This document shows, one piece after another, positions 35,816 through 45,155 of a stretch of 64,000 nucleotides of DNA. This DNA comes from CAYMPH01 sp964392365 (GTDB lineage Bacteria > Spirochaetota > UBA4802 > UBA5550). A program made the translations under genes and the position numbers. Each line of letters opens with the position of its first letter. Within the stretch, counting starts at the first letter, position 1. The notes under the pieces were generated by a model. The model saw only the letters and a program-made list of their open reading frames with translations. It was not told where the DNA came from and did no database searches. The stretch is from contig CAYMPH010000018.1 in the NCBI GenBank assembly GCA_964392365.1, forward strand, positions 22,377 through 86,376. Direction: 5' to 3'.

Positions 35816-36409
35816 ATGGTAAAAAAAATTATATTTATATTTTTCACAGCTTTATTTTTTACGGGATGCAGCGCATCAAGAGATTTGAAAGTAGTCAGGG
35901 ATGATGTTCAAAGTAAATATTTAAAAGAAAAATTTTATTATGAAAATAATTCTAATTCAACTCAATTCCTGATGTTTCAGATGGATAAAAAATATTTAGA
36001 AGGAAACAGACCTGTTGCAAGAAGAATTGTTCTTGAGAATCATAAAATATCTGAAGATGAACAGGTGAATTTAATAAAAAAACTTGAATCATTCCAGCAT
36101 GAGGATGACAGGTATTTCTGTTTTGAAATTAATTTACTTGAGCCGCTTTTAAAGGAAGATCAGAATTTCAGATTTTTAATTAAAGATGCAAAAAACAATA
36201 ATTACATTCAGGATATTTATAAATTTAATTATAAATTCGGGAATATCAACTATTGGGGATTTTCCTGGCCTGGTTATAATTATACATGGATGATAAAAAC
36301 AACCATACCAATGGCAAAGAAAAGTTTTGAATTGGAAAATAAACCTGTTGAATTGATTGTTACTTTTCCTAACGGCAGCGAAAGACATTATTTAATTCTT
36401 GAAAAATAG
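35816..36409 (+). CDS. Predicted lipoprotein B of a tandem pair
   Basis: The start chosen is the ATG at 35816, nine bases after GAGG at 35803-35806; an in-frame TTG at 35801 lies before the ribosome site. The 197-aa product has a signal peptide with lipobox FTGC. The C-terminal block YNYTWMIKT..PVELIVTFPNGSERHYLIL mirrors lipoprotein A, although the middle parts differ widely. The two are separated by 16 bases and are presumably co-transcribed. The function is unknown. Confidence 0.72.
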   Translation: MVKKIIFIFFTALFFTGCSASRDLKVVRDDVQSKYLKEKFYYENNSNSTQFLMFQMDKKYLEGNRPVARRIVLENHKISEDEQVNLIKKLESFQHEDDRYFCFEINLLEPLLKEDQNFRFLIKDAKNNNYIQDIYKFNYKFGNINYWGFSWPGYNYTWMIKTTIPMAKKSFELENKPVELIVTFPNGSERHYLILEK

Positions 36410-36426
36410 ATTTTAATCTATCCCCC

Positions 36427-36455
36427 GCCCCTTTTCCTTTTTAAGGTCAAGGGGC
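36427..36455 (+). terminator. Stem-loop after the lipoprotein pair
   Basis: GCCCCTT (36427-36433) pairs with AAGGGGC (36449-36455) across a 15-base loop. A T-rich tract follows about 10 bases later. It is a possible terminator and also resembles the local C-run/G-run extragenic repeats. Confidence 0.4.
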
Positions 36456-36539
36456 ATAAGTATAACTTTTTTAATTATAATTATTTAATTGCACAGATGA
36501 AATTTACAAAATTGTAAATAATGTTATGAGGTTCCTTAT

Positions 36540-38369
36540 ATGACACCAATAATGTTTTTGAGTCTAATTGCTCTCATTCTTATAATAGCTGCATTCATCA
36601 TATGGTCATTCCTTGGCATTGTTATAATTCCTGAAGACAGGGTTGGTCTTGTAACAAAAAAATTCGCGATGCGTTCTCTCCCTGACGGGAAAATTATTGC
36701 TGTAAATAAAGAAGCAGGTTATCAGGCTGATACACTTTCGCCTGGAATACATTTATGGAAATTCTGGTTTCAGTATGAGGTTACCAAGGTAAGATTTACT
36801 ATCGTGCCTCCGGGATCTATCGGATTGCTGATTGCCCGTGATGGTGTTGAAATTCCGGTAGGGCGCATTTTAGGCAGAAAAATTCCATGCGATAATTTTC
36901 AGAGTGCCAGAGATTTTTTAATAAATGGCGGGCAGAAGGGAAGGCAGACAGCTTATATAACTGCCGGTTCTTACCGGATAAACACTAATCTTTTTGAAAT
37001 TAACATAGAGCCGATGGTTAAAATCAAGGATAACATGGTTGGTATAATAACAGCTTTTGACGGGGAGCCTCTGACAAGCGGTCAGATAGCCGGCGAAATG
37101 GTTGAAGGTCATAATAACTTTCAGGATGCAGATGCATTTCTGATAAATTCAGGAAAGAGGGGACTTCAACAGCAGGTGGTTCTTGCAGGAAATTATAATA
37201 TAAATCCGTGGTTTGTAGGCGTTGAGGAAAAACCTATGACAGATATAGCAATAGGTCATGTTGGTGTTGTTGTATCGTTTGCCGGAAATGAAGGAAGTGA
37301 TTTAACAGGTGATGCTTTCAAACACGGTAATATTGTTGCAAAGGGAAGTAAGGGCGTATGGGTCACTCCTTATGATCCGGGAAAATATCCTCTGAATACA
37401 TATATCATGAAAATAGAGTCAGTGCCCACAACGAATATTGTACTTAACTGGGCTACCGGAAGAAATGAATCTCACAAGCTTGATGAAAAGCTTTCAACAA
37501 TATCTGTTATATCGCGTGATGGTTTTAAATTTTCTGTAGATGTTTCGCAGATAATTCATATACCCTCGAAGGAAGCTCCGCAGGTTATTGCCCGTTTCGG
37601 CAGCATGCAGAATCTTGTGTCGCAGGTTCTTGAGCCTATGATTGCAAACTACTTTAGAAATTCAGCTCAGACCCGTGAGGTAATTGATTTTCTAGCTGAA
37701 AGGGAAATGATCCAGGCTGAATCAAAAAAATATATATCAGATATATTAAAGGAGTATAATGTAATCGGTGTTGATACTCTCATTGGAGATATTGTGCCTC
37801 CTGCAGATCTAATGAAAACTCTTACGGATAAAAAAATAGCTGAAAAGCAGAAAGATGCTTACAAGACCCAGATGGAAGCACAAACAGTGCGGCAGGAGCT
37901 TGAGAAACAGACAGCAATTGCAAATATGCAGTCAAGAGTTGTTGAAGCAGAACGGGGCGTTGAGATTGCAGAGAAGAATGCCAATTCGCAGGTTAAGAAA
38001 GCTGAGGGAGAGTCAAAAGCAATTGAGCTTATTGCAGGTGCGAATGCCAGACAGATCGAACTTCTTGGCGAAGCAGAGGCGAAAAAAATATCAGCCATAG
38101 GCGAATCGAATGCTGAAGCGTATAAATTAGCTGTCAGCGCAATGGGTGCGAATGGATTTACTTACATGAAAATAATGGAATCTATAGGAAATAATAAAGT
38201 TAAAATTGTTCCTGAAATTCTGATCAGCGGCTCATCTTCTGAAGGCGGATCCGATAATATAGGCGCTCTGGTCGGGCTTGAAGTATTAAAAAAAGTTAAA
38301 GAAAACTTCACAGATTCAAAAAACAGGGAATACGGATCGAATCCTGATATTGAAAATAAGAATGTTTAA
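36540..38369 (+). CDS. SPFH/band 7 (flotillin-like) membrane protein
   Basis: The protein is 609 aa. One N-terminal membrane segment (residues 5-30) is followed by extracytoplasmic-type SPFH repeats (PEDRVGLVTKK, then PPGSIGLLIARDGVEIP, GHVGVVVSF), a band 7 core (about 310-430, VDVSQIIHIPSKEAPQVIARFGS) and a long Ala/Glu/Lys coiled coil (about 440-560). Flotillin-like proteins form large membrane scaffolds. The repeated GRILG/GQIAG..NFQ..AFLINGG blocks near residues 110-240 suggest duplication inside the SPFH part. It is a single gene. Confidence 0.85.
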   Translation: MTPIMFLSLIALILIIAAFIIWSFLGIVIIPEDRVGLVTKKFAMRSLPDGKIIAVNKEAGYQADTLSPGIHLWKFWFQYEVTKVRFTIVPPGSIGLLIARDGVEIPVGRILGRKIPCDNFQSARDFLINGGQKGRQTAYITAGSYRINTNLFEINIEPMVKIKDNMVGIITAFDGEPLTSGQIAGEMVEGHNNFQDADAFLINSGKRGLQQQVVLAGNYNINPWFVGVEEKPMTDIAIGHVGVVVSFAGNEGSDLTGDAFKHGNIVAKGSKGVWVTPYDPGKYPLNTYIMKIESVPTTNIVLNWATGRNESHKLDEKLSTISVISRDGFKFSVDVSQIIHIPSKEAPQVIARFGSMQNLVSQVLEPMIANYFRNSAQTREVIDFLAEREMIQAESKKYISDILKEYNVIGVDTLIGDIVPPADLMKTLTDKKIAEKQKDAYKTQMEAQTVRQELEKQTAIANMQSRVVEAERGVEIAEKNANSQVKKAEGESKAIELIAGANARQIELLGEAEAKKISAIGESNAEAYKLAVSAMGANGFTYMKIMESIGNNKVKIVPEILISGSSSEGGSDNIGALVGLEVLKKVKENFTDSKNREYGSNPDIENKNV

Positions 38370-38426
38370 TAATAGATAATACTTTTTTGTTTTTTGCGAA
38401 GTTTTAGAAAAATAAAATATAAATGA

Positions 38427-38447
38427 GCCGGTTTTTTAAAAACCGGC
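38427..38447 (+). terminator. Perfect 10-bp stem-loop after the SPFH gene
   Basis: GCCGGTTTTT (38427-38436) pairs with AAAAACCGGC (38438-38447) around a single T. The stem is strong but no long T-run follows on this strand; it is a probable terminator for the SPFH gene. Confidence 0.55.
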
Positions 38448-38528
38448 GGAACAGATGTTGTTTAAAATAGCTTTTAGAAATTTTTTTATAAAAATAGAAA
38501 AGTTTTTATAATGGTGGAAGGCCCTTAG

Positions 38529-38610
38529 CCCCGCGGCAATGAGCGGCGGGGTTTGGGGTGGATTCTCAAGGAGGGGCATTTTACCCGCCTTAAAATGCCC
38601 CTCCTTGAGA
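38529..38610. repeat. Two adjacent extragenic hairpins including a perfect 20-bp inverted repeat
   Basis: A GC-rich hairpin (CCCCGCGGC at 38529-38537 with GCGGCGGGG at 38543-38551, one mismatch) is followed by an exact 20-bp inverted repeat, arms 38564-38583 and 38591-38610 with a 7-base loop. The left arm begins TCTCAAGG. Neither is near a stop codon on its own strand. They fill the 449-base gap 38370-38818, which has no supported gene. Confidence 0.65.
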
Positions 38611-38665
38611 TTGTAATTACACAGAAAATTTCTTGTGAAAAGAAAAATCCTGTATTATGGAAGTG

Positions 38666-38695
38666 AAAGGGCTGTTATTCTTAAAACAGCCCTTT
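38666..38695 (+). terminator. Strong stem-loop upstream of dnaE
   Basis: AAAGGGCTGTT (38666-38676) pairs perfectly with AACAGCCCTTT (38685-38695) across an 8-base loop and ends in a short T-run. It is positioned to block read-through into dnaE, or could be a leader structure for it. Confidence 0.5.
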
Positions 38696-38818
38696 TCGCT
38701 CCAAAATTAATTCAATTTTCTCTAAATTAATGCTTGAATTTATGTCCCATTAAAAAAGAATGATTTCAGTCAAACAGCGCATCTCAGCGCAAAATTTAAA
38801 AAAAACTTTCCGGTAAAT

Positions 38819-41800
38819 ATGCAATTTGTTCATCTACACAACCATTCAGACTATTCAATTCTCGACGGTGCAATTACAGTCGATAGATTGATAGATCGCG
38901 CGATTGAACTTGGAATGCCTGCTGTTGCGCTTACTGATCACGGGAACATGTTCGGAGCAATAGACTTTTATCAGAAAGCAAAGAAGAAAGGTATTGTTCC
39001 GATTATCGGCCAGGAGTTTTATATGGCTCCTGGTTCGAGATTTAAAAAAGAATCTGTTAAGGGAACCGGAGAAGAGAACGCGCATCATCTTATACTCCTT
39101 GCAAAAAATGAAACAGGCTATAAAAATCTCATAAAACTTTCTTCCATCGGATTTACTGAAGGATTTTACTATAAACCGCGTATCGATCTTGAGGTTCTTG
39201 AAAAACATTCGGAAGGTTTGATATGCAGCACTGCGTGTATAGCAGGTCAGGTACCGAGAGCTATCATTAAGGGAAATTATAATGAGGCAAAGGAGATTGC
39301 CGGAAAGTTCAATGAAATTTTCGGGAAAGATAATTTTTATCTTGAGCTGCAGTATCACGGCATTAAAGAACAGGAAATTGCTAACAGGGATTTGATTAGA
39401 TTATCTTCTGAGCTGAATATTCCTCTGATTGCCACAAACGATGCGCACTATCTGAAAAAAGAAGACGCATACTCTCACGAGGTTCTTCTGTGCATACAGA
39501 CCGGCAAGACAATGAAGGACGAATCGCGGATGAAGTTCAGCGGCTCTGAATTTTATTTCAAGACTCCGGAAGAAATGGCAGCGCTTTTTACTGATTATCC
39601 TGACGCGTTGTACAACACCTATTCAATTTCCCAGATGATTGATCTTGAGCTGAGTCTCGGAAATCCAATACTGCCGAATTTTATTGTTCCGGACGGTTTT
39701 AATCTCGATTCATATCTCGAGCATCTTGTTACTGAGGGTGCATTGAAAAGATTCGGAGGAGTTATTTCCGGCGAAGTCCGAAAGAGAATTGATTATGAGA
39801 TTTCGGTAATAAAGAAAATGCATTTTTCCGGATATTTCCTTATCGTATGGGATTTTATAAAGTATGCTAAAAGCGTAGGAATACCTGTTGGTCCGGGCCG
39901 GGGTTCTGCTGCAGGTTCAATCGTTTCATATTCTCTTGGAATTACAGCTCTTAATCCTTTGAAATATAATCTTCTATTTGAAAGGTTTTTGAACCCGGAA
40001 AGAAATGAGATGCCGGATATGGATATTGACTTCTGCGCTGAAAGGCGCGAGGAAATTATCAGATATATCAAGGATAAATACGGCGAAGACAAGGTCAGCC
40101 AGATAATAACTTTCAATAAGATGAAATCTAAGCTTGTTATTAAGGATGTAGCCCGCACTCTCGATATACCTTTTGAAAGGGCAAATGAAATAAGCAATAT
40201 GATCGAGGAAAAGACACTCGATGAAGTTTTAAAAAAGTCCAAGGAATTCAAGGACTCCTATAATAAAGGAATTATTCCGCGGGAGCTTGTTGATATTTCA
40301 CTGAAGCTCGAAGGACTTGTACGATCAGCAGGAAAGCATGCAGCAGGAATTGTAATTTCGAAAGGCCCTCTTACCGATTATGTTCCTTTATATAAAGATC
40401 CTAAAGACGGCGGAATTTCCTCCCAGTATGAAAAGGATACTCTTGAGAAAACAGGACTTGTCAAGATGGATCTTCTCGGTCTCAAGAACCTTACCATTAT
40501 AGATAAGTGCTTAAAGAAAATAAAAATAAGCACAGGCGAAGATCTTAATCTGGAAGAGATTCCGCTTGATGATAAAAAAACATTCAAGCTTCTCCAGAGC
40601 GCAGAAACCAAAGGCATATTCCAGCTTGAAAGTTCGGGAATGCAGAATCTGCTGAGAAGGCTTGGCCCGTCCGAATTTGAGGAGATCATTGCTATAGTTG
40701 CACTCTACAGGCCGGGTCCGCTCAATTCAGGAATGGCAGATGACTATATTAAACATAAGCGTGATATGTCGTCGATAAAATATCCGCATAAGGTTCTTGA
40801 AACAGTACTGAAAGATACACTTGGAGTTATTGTTTACCAGGAACAGGTTATGCTGATATCGCAGCTTGTTGCAGGCTTTACAATGCCCGAAGCTGATAAG
40901 CTCAGAAAAGCGATGGGTAAAAAATTAATACATATCATAAACGATCTTGAAAATAAGTTTATCGAAGGCGCATTGAAAAAAGGATTTGAAAAAGATTTTG
41001 CAGAAAATATTTATTCAAACATAAAAAAATTCGGCGAGTACGGATTCAATAAGTCGCACTCTGCTGCATACGCGCTTGTAACTTATCAGACCGCATATCT
41101 GAAAGCTCATTTCCCGATTCAGTTTATGACTGCTCTGCTCTCGGCACAGCCGGACAATCAGAGCGATATTATACAATACGTTAATGACTGCAGAGCCAAG
41201 GGAATAAAAATCTTATCCCCTTCAATAAATGCAAGCGGTTATGATTTTACAATTGAGGAAAAATCTATAAGATTCGGTCTTGGCGCAATTAAGGGTCTTG
41301 GCGGAAAGGTGATTGAATCAATTATCAATGCAAGGGAATCCAGCGGAGTATTTAAAAATCTGAGAGATTTTCTTGAGCGTATCGGAGCTACATCTCTCAA
41401 CAAAGGAGTTTTTGAGGCGCTGATAAAGTCCGGTTCAATGGACTGCCTTCATCCTGTAAGAGCTGAACTTTTTCTCTCCATTGATTTTCTTATGGATTCT
41501 GCAAAGCGCATTCAGGAGGATAAACTTTCCGGACAGGGAAATCTTTTTGAAGTATTTCAGGCGGCAAAAGAAGGCTCAAGCGAAATTCAGCTTCCTGTGT
41601 CTGCAAAATGGGCTGATAATGAAAAGCTTACTCACGAAAAAGAAGTTCTGGGACTTTATATTTCCGGTCATCCGCTGGCAAAATATGAAGCTGATCTGAG
41701 GGCATTTTCATCTATGCCTTTATCGGATATTACACCGGAACATCAGGGCAGGGAGCTTTCTCTGGCCGGGATAATAACAAATCTGCAGATTAAAAAATCC

Positions 41801-42268
41801 CAGAAATCCGGGAAAAGATACGCAACAGGCACTCTCGAAGATCTCAATGGAACAATAGATATTATGATATTTTCGTCTGTTCTTGACAGGTTCGAGGCGC
41901 AGATCACAGCATCTTCGCCTGTTATGGCATGCGGAGTTCTAGAAGCTGAAAATTCAGGCTCATCCGGGAAAAAATTTATTGTTAAATCAGTAAAGCAGTT
42001 AAAGGAAATAAGAAGACAGGCTGTGTCAGGGATTCATATAAACCTTGATCCTGTAGGAGTGGATGAAAATCTTTTAAATTCATTAAAAAATATTCTGGTC
42101 CGCCACAAAGGCGAATGCCCTATATTTTTTCATGTGAAAGAAAAGGATGGCGAGAAAGTTATAAAAGTTCATTCTGCTTTTAACATTGCGCCTACGGAAA
42201 AATTTGTAAATGATATATCAAAGATTGTAGGAAACGAGTCAGTCAAATATTCCTTCAGCCATCACTGA
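38819..42268 (+). CDS. dnaE: DNA polymerase III alpha subunit
   Basis: This is the replicative polymerase catalytic subunit. The protein is 1149 aa, typical of DnaE. The PHP domain starts at residue 1 (HLHNHSDYSILDGA), and the polymerase core has GPGRGSAAGSIVSYSLGIT (about 358-376) and PDMDIDFC with the catalytic Asp residues (about 400-407). Helix-hairpin-helix and OB-fold regions follow (LAGIITNLQIKKSQKSGKRYATGTLED near 980-1005). Its 3' end overlaps a convergent minus-strand gene by 7 bases. The ribosome site is weak. Confidence 0.96.
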   Translation: MQFVHLHNHSDYSILDGAITVDRLIDRAIELGMPAVALTDHGNMFGAIDFYQKAKKKGIVPIIGQEFYMAPGSRFKKESVKGTGEENAHHLILLAKNETGYKNLIKLSSIGFTEGFYYKPRIDLEVLEKHSEGLICSTACIAGQVPRAIIKGNYNEAKEIAGKFNEIFGKDNFYLELQYHGIKEQEIANRDLIRLSSELNIPLIATNDAHYLKKEDAYSHEVLLCIQTGKTMKDESRMKFSGSEFYFKTPEEMAALFTDYPDALYNTYSISQMIDLELSLGNPILPNFIVPDGFNLDSYLEHLVTEGALKRFGGVISGEVRKRIDYEISVIKKMHFSGYFLIVWDFIKYAKSVGIPVGPGRGSAAGSIVSYSLGITALNPLKYNLLFERFLNPERNEMPDMDIDFCAERREEIIRYIKDKYGEDKVSQIITFNKMKSKLVIKDVARTLDIPFERANEISNMIEEKTLDEVLKKSKEFKDSYNKGIIPRELVDISLKLEGLVRSAGKHAAGIVISKGPLTDYVPLYKDPKDGGISSQYEKDTLEKTGLVKMDLLGLKNLTIIDKCLKKIKISTGEDLNLEEIPLDDKKTFKLLQSAETKGIFQLESSGMQNLLRRLGPSEFEEIIAIVALYRPGPLNSGMADDYIKHKRDMSSIKYPHKVLETVLKDTLGVIVYQEQVMLISQLVAGFTMPEADKLRKAMGKKLIHIINDLENKFIEGALKKGFEKDFAENIYSNIKKFGEYGFNKSHSAAYALVTYQTAYLKAHFPIQFMTALLSAQPDNQSDIIQYVNDCRAKGIKILSPSINASGYDFTIEEKSIRFGLGAIKGLGGKVIESIINARESSGVFKNLRDFLERIGATSLNKGVFEALIKSGSMDCLHPVRAELFLSIDFLMDSAKRIQEDKLSGQGNLFEVFQAAKEGSSEIQLPVSAKWADNEKLTHEKEVLGLYISGHPLAKYEADLRAFSSMPLSDITPEHQGRELSLAGIITNLQIKKSQKSGKRYATGTLEDLNGTIDIMIFSSVLDRFEAQITASSPVMACGVLEAENSGSSGKKFIVKSVKQLKEIRRQAVSGIHINLDPVGVDENLLNSLKNILVRHKGECPIFFHVKEKDGEKVIKVHSAFNIAPTEKFVNDISKIVGNESVKYSFSHH

Positions 42269-43335
42269 TTTTCAGGCTGAATAAATTTTTTAATCATTTG
42301 CGACCCTGCTGAATTCATGAGAGTATCCATGTTTTTCGGGCTGACTTTGAATAAGATGTTTTTATAAGCAGAAAGATCTCTCACAAGCAGCTGGGCAATT
42401 GAAGCTGTAGTTGCAGCATCAACAAAACAGTTTTCACTGAGATTGATTGTTATTTTTTCATCTGTTTCAAATTTTTTATCTTTAACAACTCCGTTATTTA
42501 CCGCTTTTAATATTTTCTTAGTGAGCTCTAGCTGGGTTTTATTTGTCCAGTGCCCGATTACATAAAATTCATTCATCTTGAGATTATTGAATTCTGGTTT
42601 TTCACTGCTGATTATTTCACCATCAGAATATACATTATTGCCGTCAATTTTATATATCAGCATCGGAGTATCATGATCTTCTGCGTCATGCTTTGGAGTA
42701 TCAGATTCCGGAGCCGGCGGTTTGATCAGGTTTTCCCTAGCATTTATTGCCTGTATATAACCGGTTAAAATCAGACTGATTTCATCATTCCGGATTTCAG
42801 AATTCAGACTTTTTATGAAAAAAAGTTTTTTGAATTTATTTATATCGCTTTTAAGTTCGCTGATTAAGTTGTTAATGAATTCATCTTTTGTAGCAAGAAG
42901 CCCCAGTATGATCTGAGGATTGGCTTCTATTTTTGTAATTTCATGCTTCTGAGAGTTTGTGCCAAGAAGAATAATATTAGCTTTAAGATTTTCAAATCCG
43001 TTCCCTTTCGAAAGTATAATATATGAAATAAGCAGTGTTCTTAAAATTTTCATATGGTCAGGATCAACATCCGAATCAAGTCCTGTGTCTATTTTATAAT
43101 CTATTATTGTAAGAAAAGGGAATCCATTTTGTTTAATAAACCTTAGCAGTTCAGATCTGATAAAATTCGTGCTTTTTGTGCTGTGAATTGCTTTCCTCAT
43201 AAGCGAAAGGGAATGGAGGTTCAGGAATTCTTCGTCAATTTCAAGAGTAAACGGGGTGATTGCAGCTTTTATGGGCATCGCAATTCTTGTATTATCACTG
43301 ATTAGAATTATTTTCCTTGAAGAATTTACAGGCAT
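42262..43335 (-). CDS. Uncharacterised protein with receiver-like and STAS-like regions
   Basis: The protein is 357 aa, and I do not recognise a named family. The N-terminal part (residues 7-130) has the alternating hydrophobic strands of a degenerate receiver fold (KIILISDNTRI, FLTIIDYKIDTG). The C-terminal part (about 230-350) ends with ITINLSENCFVDAATTASIAQLLVRDL, then KNILFKVSPKNMDTLM and KKFI. That reads like a STAS domain, with VDAATT in place of DSSG. A charged linker (about 208-225) joins them. It overlaps dnaE tail to tail by 7 bases. Its company in a window full of STAS partners makes a signalling role plausible. Confidence 0.55.
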   Translation of the reverse strand: MPVNSSRKIILISDNTRIAMPIKAAITPFTLEIDEEFLNLHSLSLMRKAIHSTKSTNFIRSELLRFIKQNGFPFLTIIDYKIDTGLDSDVDPDHMKILRTLLISYIILSKGNGFENLKANIILLGTNSQKHEITKIEANPQIILGLLATKDEFINNLISELKSDINKFKKLFFIKSLNSEIRNDEISLILTGYIQAINARENLIKPPAPESDTPKHDAEDHDTPMLIYKIDGNNVYSDGEIISSEKPEFNNLKMNEFYVIGHWTNKTQLELTKKILKAVNNGVVKDKKFETDEKITINLSENCFVDAATTASIAQLLVRDLSAYKNILFKVSPKNMDTLMNSAGSQMIKKFIQPENQ

Positions 43336-43441
43336 TGATTTTCACTCTTATAGTGTAGGATATAAACATATTCTAAATGATTCCATATTTTTTCAAGAAT
43401 ATTATTTGACCTTAATTACGTTATAGTTTTTTTTTACAGTT

Positions 43442-44281
43442 ATGGAAGAGATTAAATGCATAATTTGCGGAAGCGACGGAAAAGATGTTTTCAGCAAACT
43501 ATCCGGAAAAGGGGAAAGTTATAAGCTGGTTGAATGCTGTAGCTGCTCCCTTGAGTTCATATCTCCCAGACCTGACACAGTCGAAATTCAATCCTATTAT
43601 GAATCGGATTATTTTCTAAGAAGGACAGAAAGGGGCTACAATAATTATTTTTCAGATGAAGTTAGAGGTGAAATTGAGCGGGTTTTCAAAATGAATTTAT
43701 CGGACCTCGGATTTTTTGAATTTGAGGAAACGCTGAATAAAGGGAAAAGATGCCTGGATATCGGTTGTGCTGCAGGCTATTTCGTGAATTTCATGAAAAG
43801 CAGAGCATGGGATTCTTCCGGAATTGATGTATCAGCAGAATGCGTGGATTTTGGAAAAAGGCTCGGGTTGAATATGACCAGAGGTGATTATCTTACTAAA
43901 AAGTATGACGGAAAATTTGATCTGATAACGCTCTGGGCTTCAATAGAGCATCTGCATTATCCGGAAAAATTTATAAAGAAAATTTCACATGAGCTTGAAG
44001 ATAGCGGCAGGCTTTATATATCTACATGCCGGACAGGATTCGGATTTAAAACTATATCCGGAAAGAAATGGAGATATTATAATTTTCCAGAACATCTTTT
44101 TTACTTTTCAATTTCTGCATTAAAAAAGTTACTGGAGAAAAATGGTTTTAAAATTTTAGAATATAAAACTTATGGAAGCGGTTTTGGAAAACCAGGTTCC
44201 ATCATCAGAAAGATCGCGGATTTTGCTGCAAAAAATTTTTATCTTGGCGACATGATGATCATCTCAGCCGGAAAGGTGTAA
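43442..44281 (+). CDS. SAM-dependent methyltransferase with N-terminal zinc ribbon
   Basis: The protein is 279 aa. Four cysteines at the N-terminus (CIIC near residue 6, CCSC near 33) form a zinc-ribbon-like lead, followed by FISPRPD. The Methyltransf_23-type domain has motif I LDIGCAAGYFVNFM (about 101-114), GIDVSAECVDFG and a post-motif FDLITLWASIEHLHYPE. Proteins of this layout often act in polysaccharide or cell-surface modification; the substrate is not shown. It lies 4 bases before panC and probably shares its transcript. Confidence 0.85.
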   Translation: MEEIKCIICGSDGKDVFSKLSGKGESYKLVECCSCSLEFISPRPDTVEIQSYYESDYFLRRTERGYNNYFSDEVRGEIERVFKMNLSDLGFFEFEETLNKGKRCLDIGCAAGYFVNFMKSRAWDSSGIDVSAECVDFGKRLGLNMTRGDYLTKKYDGKFDLITLWASIEHLHYPEKFIKKISHELEDSGRLYISTCRTGFGFKTISGKKWRYYNFPEHLFYFSISALKKLLEKNGFKILEYKTYGSGFGKPGSIIRKIADFAAKNFYLGDMMIISAGKV

Positions 44282-44285
44282 TTTT

Positions 44286-45155
44286 ATGATAATAGCAAAA
44301 ACTATAAAAGAAGCAAGAACTCAAATACAGAAAGCGAAAAAAGGCGGCGCAGTAACAGGATTCGTGCCGACCATGGGATATCTGCATCAGGGACACGAAA
44401 GTCTCGTGCATATTTCCAGGGAAAAAGCATCATATAATATTATGAGCATTTTTGTTAACAGAATACAGTTTAATGATCCGAAAGATTTCACGGCATACCC
44501 GCGTGAATTTGAAAGGGACGCTGCAATCGCAGAGGCTGCAGGTGTAGACCTGCTGTTCATTCCTGAAGAAAGCGAAATGTACACTGACAGGCTGACATAT
44601 ATTGACATGGAAATCCTGACTGAAAATCTTTGCGGTGCGAAAAGGCCGGGGCATTTCAGGGGAGTTTATACTGTTGTAGCAAAATTATTTAATATCATCC
44701 AGTCGGATATTGCAGTTTTCGGGCAGAAGGATATACAGCAGGTGGTAACACTGGAGAAAATGGTTTATGATCTGAATTTTCCGGTTGAAATTATTATTGC
44801 ACCGACTATGCGGGAAAAAGACGGACTTGCAATGAGCTCGCGGAATAAATATCTTAGCAGCGATGAGAGAGTAAGAGCAGGTGTGATATATAAAGGACTC
44901 AAGGCTGCGGAGAGCGCTCTTGCTGCTGGAGAAAGGAAAAGTGCTGAAATTGAAAAAGCTGCAGTAAATGAAATTAAAAAAGGGAATCCGGATTCAATCG
45001 ATTATGTCAGCGTTGTAAATTATTCATTTCTTGCGCCGACAGAGCAGATTGATTCAAAATGCGTTCTTGCTGCAGCAGCATTTTTCGGCAAAGCAAGGCT
45101 TATTGATAATATGATAATTAATTATACAAATGGTGAAGTGAAATGCGTTTATTGA
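44286..45155 (+). CDS. panC: Pantoate--beta-alanine ligase
   Basis: PanC condenses pantoate and beta-alanine with ATP to make pantothenate, the coenzyme A precursor. The protein is 289 aa, the usual length. The nucleotidyl-transferase motif TMGYLHQGH (residues 29-37) and the KMSKS-like stretch AMSSRNKYLS are intact, as are FVNRIQFNDPKDF and FGQKDIQQ. No panB or panD is adjacent. It overlaps the following lipoprotein gene by 13 bases. Confidence 0.95.
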   Translation: MIIAKTIKEARTQIQKAKKGGAVTGFVPTMGYLHQGHESLVHISREKASYNIMSIFVNRIQFNDPKDFTAYPREFERDAAIAEAAGVDLLFIPEESEMYTDRLTYIDMEILTENLCGAKRPGHFRGVYTVVAKLFNIIQSDIAVFGQKDIQQVVTLEKMVYDLNFPVEIIIAPTMREKDGLAMSSRNKYLSSDERVRAGVIYKGLKAAESALAAGERKSAEIEKAAVNEIKKGNPDSIDYVSVVNYSFLAPTEQIDSKCVLAAAAFFGKARLIDNMIINYTNGEVKCVY

